Made by a program: the position numbers and the translations under genes. A DNA stretch of 64,000 nucleotides. Origin: Colletotrichum lupini (taxonomy: Eukaryota > Ascomycota > Sordariomycetes > Glomerellales > Glomerellaceae). Where the stretch lies: contig NC_064676.1 of NCBI RefSeq assembly GCF_023278565.1, positions 7,068,001 to 7,132,000 of the forward strand, given 5' to 3'. Below the pieces are notes generated by a model. The model saw only the letters and a program-made list of their open reading frames with translations, had not been told where the DNA came from and did no database searches. The stretch's first letter is position 1. Each line of letters starts with the position of its first letter. Positions 1 to 10,614 of the stretch are shown here, piece by piece.

Positions 1-1
1 A

Positions 2-793
2 AAATGGGGTCTGCCCATTGACGACATCGCAGACCACGAGTTCGGAATGCTCTTTGTGAGCGTGACTAATGCTATTCCGACACTCTTCTGGATGATGTGT
101 TATGTGTTCCGCGATGCCGATCTTGTTGCCGACTTGCAAAAGGAGCTTCTTGCCCTTGCTGTGATCCAGCAGCAAGACAGCGATGCTAGCGGGAGCCGCC
201 CGTCTCGGAAGTGTACTTTCACCGTTGCCAAGTTCCGTACAGAATGCCCCTTGCTGGTGTCTACTTACAAGGAAGTCATGCGCCTGACAAATCGCTCGAC
301 GGGTACACGCCGTGTCGTGGAGGACACATTGATCAGCTACACACCACCCGGAGAAGGCGGCGAAACAAAGACCTACCTGCTCAAGAAGGGTGCAAACATT
401 CAAATCCCTGCCATCATCACCAACTTTGGCCCCGACGCGTGGGGCGAGAATGCACACGAATTCAATCCGCGGCGGTTCATGACCGCAGACAGAGAACGAG
501 AGCGGGCGCAAAACCGCGCCTTTAACCCTTTCGGTGGCGGTAAACACCTTTGTCCCGGACGTTTCTTTGCCGACGCGGAAATATTGGGGGCGATGGCTGC
601 GTTGGTGCTAGGATTCGAGATTGAAACTCCGGCTGGTGACAGGATCGAAGTTCCGCAGATCAATAACAATCTGGCTGAGGCTGTTGGAAAACCCTTAACG
701 AGCGTTCAGGAGAACATGCTTGCGAGGATTCGGCGGAGGCCAGGCTGGGAGGATGTGGAGTGGGCGTATATCGCGAACAACGTGGCAACTTAG
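2..793 (+). CDS. Cytochrome P450, C-terminal part (5' end outside window)
   Basis: The reading frame is open from base 2 through the left edge, so the true start lies upstream; the ATG at 47 is internal. Counting from that ATG, the K-helix ExxR motif is E76-x-x-R79, the PERF-like segment is FNPRRF at 139-144, and the heme loop PFGGGKHLCPGRFFA is at 161-175 with the thiolate Cys at 169. These are the diagnostic P450 landmarks in the right order and spacing. The variant with GGGKHLCPGR and an ExxR followed by an S/T-G-T-R-x-V stretch resembles fungal P450s of the CYP7/8-like (sterol hydroxylase or prostacyclin synthase-like) type; that assignment is inference. The protein would be an ER-bound monooxygenase of unknown substrate. 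The stop is at 791-793. No biosynthetic core gene (PKS, NRPS or terpene cyclase) is visible nearby. Confidence 0.93.
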   Translation, partial: KWGLPIDDIADHEFGMLFVSVTNAIPTLFWMMCYVFRDADLVADLQKELLALAVIQQQDSDASGSRPSRKCTFTVAKFRTECPLLVSTYKEVMRLTNRSTGTRRVVEDTLISYTPPGEGGETKTYLLKKGANIQIPAIITNFGPDAWGENAHEFNPRRFMTADRERERAQNRAFNPFGGGKHLCPGRFFADAEILGAMAALVLGFEIETPAGDRIEVPQINNNLAEAVGKPLTSVQENMLARIRRRPGWEDVEWAYIANNVAT

Positions 794-929
794 AAGGAGT
801 ATATTGTTCACAAGGCGCGCCGATCATGCCAGTTTGTCCAGTTTGTTGTAGTTCTTCGCAATATGAGGGTATGAAATTTGGCTTTATTGACCTTTGACGA
901 AGCCGTTGCGGTCCCGGGCCGGCGTCATT

Positions 930-974
930 CGCGGAAAGCCGGTGAGGGGTCGCCGCGGAATGCTAGCCGCGGAA
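930..974. promoter_or_regulatory. Three CGCGGAA heptamers between two genes
   Basis: CGCGGAA occurs at 930-936, 954-960 and 968-974, in the 385 bp gap between the P450 stop and the dehydratase start. CGG-containing words are typical half-sites of fungal Zn2Cys6 regulators, and the GC-rich cluster sits about 205-250 bp before the ATG at 1179. A regulatory role is inference from position and repetition only. The rest of the gap (794-1178) shows nothing else. Confidence 0.25.
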
Positions 975-1178
975 ACCTTCCCGAGCCGCTTATCGGCAAG
1001 GGAGTAGCAACATGGGAAGCCGAACTGGCACGGATTTCCGGGCTTACCTAACGCGTTCTCTGTGAAGCTGCATCATATGGATCTTTAGAGCTGCAAATCT
1101 TCATGTGTGTCCCCCATAGATTCACACTTCCTCTTCGTTTGCCAACAACTCGACGTTCCTTATCACTTTGCAGAATCA

Positions 1179-2901
1179 ATGGTGCCAAACCCAAGCCAGG
1201 CACTTGCCGTCATTCCGGGCGATGCCCAGGGCCAGGTCATATTCTCAGATGTCCCGCTCAGCTTCATGATGGGTGTCGACTCAAAGACCGGCATCGTCGC
1301 AGATGCACACCACCCCCTCCGCGGCACATCTCTCAAAGACTCTGTCCTCGTCATCCCTGCTGGTCGCGGATCATGTTCCGGCAGCAGCGCAATCGCAGAG
1401 CTGATACTTTGCGGCAATGCACCCGCAGCCCTTATCTTCAGGGACGTGGAGATGATTCTCACCCTGGGAGTTTTAGTTGCCGAGAAGATGTTCGACAAGC
1501 GCATTCCGATTGTCTTCCTTTCAGACGCATCGCACTTCGAAATCTTCCGTCAAGCTTCGACAGTGCAAATAAACGAAACGAGCTTGTTGGTTTCACCAGG
1601 CGGCCACAAGATTGACTTGGTGCCACAAAGCGTAAAGGCGTTAGAGTTGAATCCAACAGACAAAGCCATCTTGTCTGGCGAGAGCGGCGAGGCTTCTCGT
1701 ATCGCAATGGAAATCATCGTTAAGTACGCCACGATACAGGGGGCACAACGCCTGATTGATGTTTCTCAAGTCCATGTGGACGCTTGTGCCTACGTTGGCG
1801 AAAGCAGTCTCTTCGTCCCTGAGCGCCTGCTCTCCCTCGGAGGAAAGTTTGTCGTACCATCGACCTGCAACTCCCTGAATGTCGACCGGCAGAGGTGGAA
1901 GGAATTGGGAGCCAACCCCGAGATCTCTCAAATATCTGACAAGATTGGAGACACGTATCTCAAGCTGGGCGCCAAGATGAGCTTCACCTGCGCTCCGTAC
2001 TTGCTCGAGAGTAAGCCTAAAGCCGGAGAGCAAGTTGGATGGTCTGAGTCCAATGCAGTAGTATTCGCGAATAGTGTGCTGGGAGCACACACACAGAAGT
2101 ATCCTGATTATATGGACGTTTTCATTGCATTGACCGGAAGGGCTCCTTATGCCGGGTGTCATGTGCCAGAGGGCAGGAAGCCGGAAGTCACAATCAAGGT
2201 CACCCAAATTAGCGCATTTGATCCATCGTTTTTTCGCTTTAATTGGCTACAGCATTGGACATGTGGTTGCCGCCAAGATCCCTGTTGTCATTGGAATGGA
2301 GACGACACGACCGACCGTATCGGATCTGAAGGCATTCGGGGCGGGGTTCGCAACGAGTTCATCTGCTCCCATGTTTCACATCAATGGCATCACGCCAGAG
2401 GCTGCAAGTTTCGAAGATGCACTCACCACTCTAGAAACCATCGAGGTGACAATTCCTGAACTTCAGTTGGCCTGGAGACAGCTCAATACGGCTACGGACC
2501 CTTCTGTCGATATCGTCTCCCTAGGAAATCCGCACTTTTCCCTAGAAGAATTCTCACAACTTGCCGAAGTGTGCCGCGGCAGACACAAGTCACCTAATGT
2601 CGAAGTCATGATCACCACTGGCCATGAAACATACACAGAGGCCCTGAAACTCGGCTATCTAGACGTTATCGAGAACTTCGGTGCCCGGCTGATAACGGAT
2701 ACGTGTTGGTGCATGATAGAGGAGCCGGTCGTTCCTCTGAAAGCAAGAAACGCTATGACAAACTCTGCCAAATATGCTCACTACGGCCCGGGGATTGTGG
2801 GTAAGAAGTTTCACTTTGGAGATGTTGTCGCGTGCATCAAGGCGGCAAGTAGAGGCCATAGACATGAAGACGAGATGAGCCCGCGGTGGCTTTTCCGGTG
2901 A
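1179..2901 (+). CDS. Aconitase X (AcnX)-type dehydratase, fused small and large domains, apparent frameshift
   Basis: The N-terminal about 130 residues form the AcnX small (swivel, DUF126-like) domain, including IPAGRGSCSGS, whose serine matches the conserved active-site position. The remainder is the large DUF521-type domain, with the segments VHVDACAYVGESSLFVPERL, GRAPYAGCHVPEG and TDTCWCMIEEPV. Fungal AcnX proteins are single fused chains of about 570-600 residues. Characterised relatives dehydrate cis-3-hydroxy-L-proline; archaeal ones act on phosphomevalonate. The former role is more likely here but is inference. The start is taken as ATG 1179 because no earlier in-frame ATG exists; a 5' intron ending at the TTTGCAG at 1167-1173 is possible. 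At 2229-2234 a run of six T shifts the frame. With five T the domain reads on without a break to the stop at 2899-2901. No GT..AG intron fits there, so this is either a sequencing indel or a young null mutation. Confidence 0.85.
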
Positions 2902-4360
2902 CCTATAGACAGTCGGGATTACTCGCTTTGCATTCAGAAAGTTCAATAGAAAGATATCATGATCAAAGGTATAGGACCGAAGGTCGTAGACTGTCATATG
3001 CACTACAAACTTGAGCCCAGGTTGAACAACTGCAAAATGAGCAGTTCTCGTTAAGAAAGTAGGTTGAACAATTTTTATCTGTTGCCGGAAGGTTCTTCAA
3101 GCACCAATCAGAGTTGTCCTTGACGCCTTATGTATCAATTCACTACCGAGAGCGTCATACCCAAGAAAAGGTCGGTAGTCGCGGAAGCAGATGATCGGTA
3201 TTTGCACGCAAACTTGAGACCGATAACTTAATCGTTAGGCCATGGATTGCCGCTGCGCATCAAGCACGATGCGAACGGAACGAGGTCAATGCTCTGGATG
3301 TACGGCGTAACAAATAACGAGATTGTCATCTATGAAATCAACGCGACTTGGCACTGGATCTGTTGCGGGAATGACGGAGTTCGTTCGGAAATAACGTCTT
3401 TGTTTGTATGTTGCGAGCTGGACAACCCCACAGCGACATGTGATCCAAGGCAGCATTATTCCTACAGGCCTTCAGAGGAGTTATGATGCAGGATTCAATT
3501 TTTTCGGTCGTGTTTATCCATCTCGCGTATGGACACAAAAGACTCTACTTACGAATGTACATTTTCCATCCAGGCAGACGCTCCTTTGAGGCTGAGATTC
3601 ACCAGTTTAACGTCTGTCATCTCGCGCATCTTGGCTTTCCAGGCACCCGAGTTTCAACTCAACAATATCGATCTTGGCTGTGTTCTCAGGTTGTGTATGG
3701 GTTTGATCCTCCAGAATTTCGCGCCTTGCCACACCCGCGACTGACAGCGGCCGTCCCAACTTCAGCTTTCGCCAATTCGAGCCCAATGAAGCCTTGAAGG
3801 ATCTTCGAAGGACCAGAACCACGCGATGGCATGGATCTGTTTCCGGAGAGAAGGAATCATCACCAGAGTCCAGCCCCTTTGGCCCGCTGTTGAGAACTTG
3901 CAACCCCACGAAGGCCATCTAATGGCCCTCTTTTTTGATTATGCTAATCCCACAACCGAAGCTAGCGGGCACCTAAGCGGAAGCCATTCGCGGGATCCCG
4001 CTCCATCACAAATGGAGCCCCCGTCAGCGCTTATCCTCATTCAGAAAGGACCTGCCTTGGAGGGCTCCATCATAAGCAGGGATTCCAATCCTTTAGACCC
4101 CTTACCGCCGCTTGGCGCCAGTCAACTGCCATGAATTCCTCGAGAAGAGCCAAAGTCCCGACGATAATCCACAATCTCTGGCGCTCAACGTTGCGGCCTG
4201 TCGATATGGGGCTCCATAGAACCATAACGATGTGGTCTTCCCCTCCGGGTTCCTGGGTTTGGACTCCCATTCTTTAAATCTTTCATCTGTTCCTCCCTTT
4301 GCATGCTGAATATGTTCTTGGTCCCGTTTTGCTCCGCGATTGAGCAATGAGCGCGGCATC
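2902..4360. other. Gene-free stretch
   Basis: Only short overlapping open frames occur here, on both strands, with no recognisable domain and no convincing splice pattern. 3607-3918 (minus) and 3826-4134 (plus) are the longest and I do not recognise either. The last few hundred bases presumably hold the promoter of the lectin-like gene that starts at 4361. Confidence 0.5.
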
Positions 4361-6023
4361 ATGACGACTCCCAACAACAACGCGTCTCCGCCGGAGTACT
4401 ACAGCGGCCTTGAGGTAGACAGCCGACCGGGCCGATCGCCGGGAGGGTATGGCGATCAAGACTTGAGCAAGTTCCGTGTCGCGGACCAGAATAACTTGCC
4501 CGAAGTTGACAATCATGACGGCAACCTTCCACAAGCCGTGCACCCGTACGGCCATGATTACTCTATGCTCCAGGCCGTTCACCCGGCGGAGGGCGGCGTC
4601 TCACCAGCCGAATATCAAAGTGGTTCATATGATTCAAGCGGGTACTACGCTCCGAAAGAAGACAACCCGCCAGAGGTCGTGACAGCAGAGATCGAAGAGA
4701 AGCAGCAGAAGAAGAGGGTGGGCACAATATGCGGCATGCGACGCAAGACCTTCTGGATCGTTCTAGCCGTGGCGCTCATTATTGTCATTGGCGCTGCAGT
4801 AGGAGGAGGCGTCGGTGGCGCATTGTCGGCAAGCAACAGCTCGCAACAATCAAGCAGCAGCTCGGGAGGATCAAGCGGCGGCGGAAGCGGCAGCAGCGGT
4901 ACAGGAACCGGCAGCGGTGGTGGAAGTGGAAGCGGCGACAGCAGTGGTGATAGCAGCGGTGATTCTAATAGCACGACGACAACGAATGAGCTGGATATCC
5001 TGCCCACCAGTAGCATTGGCGCGCTCAACTTCACAGACTACTATGGCTACGTGAACCACCTCGTGTTCTACCAGCTGCGGTCTAAGAACCTCATGATGTC
5101 GTCCTACAATTCTTCAACGAAAGTTTGGAGCTCAACAATTGCCAATAGAGAGAGCACGATCAAGGAGGGTACTCCCATCTCCAACAGCTTGTTCTGGCAT
5201 AGCAGTAAGGTAAGCTTCCGTTATCCCTTCAGCTACTCAAATGCGTGTGATCAATGCTAACCCTATTCTTCAGGTCCGCGATGTCCGTATCTACTACCTC
5301 AACGAAGCGAATCAGGTTGCAGGCATCATCAATGCCAATCCCGTTTACGGCTCGTCGTGGGATAAATCCGGCGTTTCAAACACCTTTACTGCGAACGCGA
5401 AGTCAAATCTGCTGTCTAACGGCATCTATACCCCCGACTCATACCTATCGAACCTTGTTCTATATCAAGACGCTGGAAATACCATCCGTGTTCTCCGCCG
5501 GACAGGCGATGGAGCGACAGATTGGGCCGCCGTGGGCATATCGACCGATTTTGGAAAGCCTGCAGAGGGTACCGGGATGTCTATGATTCCCATCTATACC
5601 AACGCGACCACGAAGAGGATGGCCATGTTCTATACTTCTGAGACAGGCTCACTCATCCATCTCACACTCGTCAACGACAATGACTGGACCAATAACACCT
5701 TACCAACCATGCTCGAAACTAACGCGACAATCGCGGCCTTCTCGAGCGGATACGAAAGCAACAACAACCTGGTCATGCACGTACTGGGGGCACAGGCGGA
5801 CAAAGCACCTGTGCTGACAACGTACGCTGAAGGAGAGTGGACCAACGTAGGGGAGGTTTCCACCATGTCCGGCGAGGATAGGCCCTTCAAGATTGCGGCC
5901 AACTCCGCTGGGAGAGTCTATGGTCTCGTGCAGCGCAATGCTACCAAGGTTGAGATCGTCGAGTGGGAGTGGATTGGTGGTACAACATATAATAAGATTG
6001 GTGTGATAGATACCGTCTCATGA
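4361..6023 (+). CDS. Membrane-anchored fucose-specific lectin-like protein
   Basis: Two exons, 4361-5209 and 5274-6023, give 532 residues. The 64 nt intron is phase 0 with GTAAGC, a TGCTAAC branch point and TTCTTCAG. The start is the ATG of MTTPNNNASPPEYY; the frame also extends a few codons upstream without an ATG. Residues 1-128 are hydrophilic, Pro/Tyr-rich and end in basic residues. Residues 131-153 are one membrane helix (FWIVLAVALIIVIG then Gly-rich). About 155-212 is a Ser/Gly/Thr low-complexity stalk. The C-terminal about 315 residues carry repeated segments with LVFYQ, IRVYYLNEANQ and LVLYQDAGNTIRVL, the pattern of the fungal fucose-lectin (AAL-type) six-bladed propeller. The basic side lies before the helix, so a type II topology with an extracellular lectin head is expected. 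Sugar specificity is not shown by the sequence. Confidence 0.8.
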
Positions 6024-6178
6024 TCTGAGGAGAGGTCCTATGTGGGTGAATACAAGGTAATCCGGCTCTCGTGATCCCTCAAGAGCGACAATAATAAATA
6101 CAAGAAACAGAATAAAAACAAGATCAAAACATACTATCTCCCCGATGACCCCAGCCCGTTATAACTCCACACGTGCAT

Positions 6179-7099
6179 TCAAGACCACTGAGACTCGGTT
6201 TTGATGTTGATGCCCACATCGTACGTATCCCAGCTGGCGATAAGACTCGGGAAGTTGAAAGCCGAAAAGTCTGGTTCAGTCTTGATCATAGGACAGAAGT
6301 CGTTCTGTTGTTGCTGTGACAGCTTCTCAATGTCAGTCTTGACCTGTCCCAAACCGGCTCCACGATGTAGATCTTTCACAGCAAACATACCATCTCCAGA
6401 TCCCTCTGCTGAGCAAAGTGCGAGGTGCAATCATTCTGCAAAAAGCCCGGGCTTCGGCCCATGCTGGCTTCCCTTGCCCGGCTAGGGTGATCCCTCACGG
6501 CCGGGGTCGGGGCGGCGGGAAGCGGGTCAACCCGTGAAGCACGGGCTGCCTTGCGAGCCTTGGACCGGGCAGCAGCGGCGGCAACCCGCGCTCTGTGCTC
6601 AGCTTTGACTTTGGCGACGAATTGTGGTATCGGGTGGGGGCATCGGTCTTCATAAACGTGCTGAAGAATGACAACTTTGTCAGTTCAGTGTTCTTGAAGT
6701 TTGTCATGATGAGATGAGAGGGAAACATGTATGATGTTCGTGGACTCACGCGGTGCATGCTGCCTATCTTGGTGAACCCTTTGAAGCATCCAGGGCAGAT
6801 GGCTTCAATCATCTTGGGAACACGGGGCATGGTGAAGCGGGTAATAGGCATCTTGGCGGTGTTCCTCAACACGAACTGGTCGTACTCGCTGAACATACTG
6901 ACTGGAGATTAGATGACACGATAAAGAACAGGGCAGAAGTTCGTCAAGTGGTTAATGATTGACGATTGACTGCGAACATAACCTGGGGTTACCCTCCCTT
7001 TTGTCTTGCTCACCGTGGCTGGTGGGATGGCGTCGGGTCAAGGAACTGTTCACTGAACAGCTGCGATGGCTTCTCAAAGAGCTTCCAACTGGGCTCCAT
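6179..7099 (-). CDS. Small zinc-finger-like protein, four predicted exons
   Basis: My spliced model runs on the minus strand: 7099-7014, 6897-6750, 6660-6391 and 6322-6179, giving 648 nt and 215 residues. The three introns (116, 89 and 68 nt) have GTGAGC, GTGAGT and GTATGT donors and matching AG acceptors, and the frame is kept throughout. Exons 2 and 3 join to form a Cys/His cluster, C-P-G-C, then FKGFTKIGSM, then H-R-H and a further Cys, that is C-x2-C-x10-H-x-H-x5-C, which resembles a degenerate C2H2/C2HC finger. An Ala/Arg-rich helix follows. The C-terminus has a Gln run and two IKTE motifs (MIKTEPDF, NIKTESQW). An upstream in-frame ATG at 7207 could be the real start, and the last acceptor may be 9 nt further in. 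A nuclear role is a guess. I do not recognise the family. Confidence 0.5.
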
Positions 7100-9740
7100 A
7101 ACTATTCGACAGGGATCAATCAATTTGGGACAGGAATGTCGCAACAGTTGAGTGATTGTCAATGACGACCTGCCATACCAGGATGGCGCGGCAAGCGCGC
7201 TTTCCATCGTCTAAGTAAAGCGCTTATTGCTTCTTCTTCCGGGCCCATCGTGTGAGTCTCGCAGTCTGGCACTCGGGGGCTAGGTTCATGTCTTTGTTGG
7301 TAGTCAATTATCACAGTCAACGACGCAACTAACACTGGTGTAGGACCTCGGGGCCGAGTCTGGGGGGCCTGAGCTGGTGGAGGGTAGTCTCTCGAGATTT
7401 TTGTCAATGTGCGGAGTCCCTGTCACCAAGATAGATGAGGATGAAAGAAACCAAGTCTTACTTCCTCGTGCCCGGAGCTCCGTCAATCGGCGATCCCATG
7501 GCGTCCTGAAGTTCGAACAGTGAAAGTGATGTTTGGGGCCTTTGGGCAGAACGAGCCACACCAAGCAAGGTCAGTTTGATAGCATTCTCCACAGCCAGAC
7601 AAATTCATCATGTCATCGGCAGTAGTGATCAGAACAGTCTCTTTGTGTCCGAGCTCCCAGGCGGTTACTCGGTCAATCGGCAGGTGTCCAACAGACAAGG
7701 GTCACCCGTGGCGAGACGGCAAAGTGCCTTCGCGAGAGGACCGCCCACCTTCCTCTAAACACTTCCTCTAAACAACGACATCTGGAAACCTGGAGAAAGG
7801 CTCAAGAGCTAGTCACTTCGCCTCGTTTCAGACCAGGGTACAAAAATGAAAGGTTTTGTTCACCATGCGAGGCTGACTATGGCGAGGATCGTCGACTTGT
7901 AGCCCCGCGTCCTCGCACTGGAGCTTTGAACTATTACCTAGCGGGGTCCAGACCGAAAGACCTTCATGTTGGTTGCACAGCAGTCTGGGCCCGTTATAAT
8001 ACCCAGCGACGTTCCAAGCCACGAGAAGTGAGTGGCTCCTGGCCATGATCCTTGTCCAGTTCGCATTAGTAGGAATCCCACGCCGCATGCGACACCATGT
8101 GACCTGTTTTAATCCCAGGTGCCATGCAGCGAAGTCGCATGTTTAATGAGCACAGCCCAGGTTCCTGTTCAAATGTTTGTTCCCGGCTTCTCGGGTCTTG
8201 AAGCAAACCTCTGTTAGAGAAGGTGAGCGGTGAACAGCGGTGAACCGACGAATAGCAATCATCCCCAATGATCAATACGAGTGAGGGCGCCGCCGTATTT
8301 GACGTGCCCAACACCTTGTACCAACATCGTATCTGAGCGTGGTATATCACCCAAATCCGGCCCGGCTGCGGTATTTTTCGAATTTCACTAAGCTCAAGTA
8401 GGTCGTGCTTGTTTAAATCCTCCAACAAAATAAGCGCTGAATCTTGTCTGCCGAGGTGCGAGCTCCCGCAATATCCGCAGCTCCCGTCCTCGCCCGCGGC
8501 CCGCGCCTTTGATGGGTTCGCGGTCAGGCGGGCGTCGAATAAACTCCCTTGCATCATGATGCTCACACGTGCTGGGTGGTCCTTGCAAAGGCAGACTGTA
8601 CCTGAACTAGACGCAGACGAGGACAGATAGGCGCGGGGTCGCGGGCGACTTCTTGGGAACGTCATCGCAATGGTCTCGTAACCGTACTGTGCTCATCCGC
8701 GCCCAGACCGGCGCGCAAGGCCGCGCTAGATATGCAGACATTAAGCGGTGAACTGGAAATCGCCAAGGAGTGATTCAACTTCCATTGACCAAATGTCAAT
8801 CTAGTACCTTTCAACATGTTCGAGTCCAATAAATAGACGAGTGATCAGAATGGTTATCCAATCGATCACTCACCGAAGGAATCTCTGTGTCAGATAATAG
8901 CCAGCAACTCTTCCTAAAAACCACGATGTTCGCGCGCAGCTCCGGTTGTCGGCGGATGCCCATCGGGTTGGTGCAGCTTTTGGCCTCAGAACACACTGAT
9001 TCGTACGAATAGTGAACCCATGCCATGACGGACATGAAGCATGAGGCATAAGCAGGAACATACTTGAGCTGTCAGGGCCGCGTCGTCTGTCAGCCTGTCA
9101 TTGCCTGTCGAATTTCAGGAGAAAAATGCAGCGGACAATCTGCGCCACGGTGACCACATATTCTTTGTTCTACATGCATCTTGCTGCACGACTGTGGCAT
9201 ATTTATGTACCCAAACCGCCAAGCTCAAAGGCTTTGGGAGCCTCCAAGTTTCGGTAAAGCTGGTCCATTCAGAAGATCAAAGATTTACCCCTCCATTCAA
9301 CATCATTTGGATAATCCACTCGGCACTTTGCCAAAACTTCCGGCTATTCAGAAGGTCACATTGCCCTAATACAAACGGCCTGGTGATGTAGCAATGTGGT
9401 CTCTCTCAACGTCAAAATGATTTTAACCATCGGCGCGCTGCCGAGAAGTTCGGGGTCGGGACTCATCTCTCCATTCCATCCATTAACATGACTCCTGGCA
9501 GCTCATTACGCCTTCATTTCGTCTCGGATGAAAGGATGTATTTTTTCTTTTTGAGGAAATGCCAATTGCAAGCGCTTTCTATAAGACTTCTGGACATGAT
9601 AGGACCGTTAACAGGCGCCTTAAAAGGTCCATGGGAGCGTATTTTACCATTGAGAGTCTCTGATCCCCTTACCTGCAGTTCTCTTCTTGTCCTTTTCAGA
9701 GCCAACTCCTGAGAAACAAGTGATTTTCCAGTTTACGAAC
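7100..9740. other. Gene-free stretch before the SGNH gene
   Basis: This 2.6 kb holds many open frames of 60-200 codons on both strands. None shows a domain, a signal peptide or consistent splice sites. The longest, 8066-8665 minus, has a composition unlike the neighbouring genes and no recognisable motif. Normal GC and normal CpA content show that this is not RIP-treated repeat. Confidence 0.5.
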
Positions 9741-10409
9741 ATGCAGCTTACCAAAGTCTGTCTTTCCTTCAGTGTATTTGCAGCTGCTTTCGCGCAGTCT
9801 AAGATCAAGATCAGTGAGTTCAAGCCATCAAGCAACAGGCCAGAAGGCAACTAGCTGATAATTTTCGAGTGCCTCTGGGTGACTCCATCACCGAGATAAC
9901 TTGCTGGAGAGCCCTGGTATGGGACCAGTTTGTCAAGGAGAATCTTGCCGACAAGGTGCAATTCGTTGGCTCCATGACCAACAACCCCCAAAATTGCCGA
10001 GCACAGTCTGGCTCTTTTGACCTCCATCATGAGGGCCACTCAGGTTGGCTTTCCATCAACATCGCCAACCAGTACCTACAGGGGTGGCTGGCAAGCACTA
10101 AGCCTGATATTGTGCAGTTCATGCTTGGCACCAACGATGTAGCGCAAGGGCGCACGACCAACGACATTGTCGCTTCGTACACGAGGATGGTAGGGTTGAT
10201 GAGGGCGTCCAACTCGCGTATGAAGATTCTGGTATGGTCTCTTGCAACATCTAATAACTTGCGCGACTGTTGACACGAGTCTTACCTCACAGGTTGATCG
10301 CTTGATCCCGTTGTCCTTTAACGGGGGTGGAATCGATACTTTGAACTAGCGAATCCCGGGATGGGCCATCGAATAGAACTCGACTAGCTCTCTAATTATA
10401 GTTGTAGAC
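9741..10409 (+). pseudogene. SGNH/GDSL-type secreted esterase, 5' part, disrupted
   Basis: ATG 9741 begins a signal peptide (MQLTKVCLSFSVFAAAFAQS). Exons 9741-9813, 9870-10231 and 10293-10409 are separated by introns of 56 and 61 nt with normal GT..AG ends. The protein shows SGNH block I (MPLGDSITE), block II (EGHSGW) and block III (MLGTNDVAQG), so it was a secreted SGNH hydrolase of the kind found in fungal esterases acting on plant or microbial polysaccharide esters. In exon 3 there are two in-frame TAG codons, at 10347-10349 and 10374-10376. At least the first stands where homologues have Gln or another residue, as expected for CAG to TAG (a CpA to TpA change). The copia element begins at 10410, immediately after TAGAC. 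The gene continues at 17450. Removing the element and one TAGAC gives 696 nt, a 231-residue frame. Confidence 0.9.
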
Positions 10410-10614
10410 TGTCGGATTAGAAGTCTAATTTAACCGCGGTATATAGCCGACTGCGCAGGGGCTAATTAGGGGCCCTATTTACGATTATCGTAGCTAGCCT
10501 AACTTACGGTTAGAACCTCTTTTTTATACTTATTACGTAGATATTTATATAGTTTAATTAATCTCTTTATTAACTACGGTTCGAACTAACTACTTTATAA
10601 TAGGGATACTAATA
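10410..10614 (+). repeat. 5' LTR of copia copy 1
   Basis: 205 bp, beginning TGTCGGATTAGAAG and ending GGGATACTAATA. The expected terminal CA has become TA by a RIP-type C to T change. It differs from the 3' LTR only by transitions. Confidence 0.95.

Noticed and set aside
2215..2260. Intron as explanation of the AcnX frame change
   Set aside because: No GT..AG pair lies between the conserved residues on either side, and removal of one T makes the alignment continuous.
6179..6430. Apparent SET-domain-like piece (GMFAVKDLHRGAGL) on the minus strand
   Set aside because: The resemblance covers only about 14 residues, and that segment falls inside a better-supported intron with a GTATGT donor in the zinc-finger-like gene model.
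8066..8665. 199-codon minus-strand open frame
   Set aside because: No recognisable domain, signal peptide or splice support, and it overlaps another open frame. Kept as gene-free.
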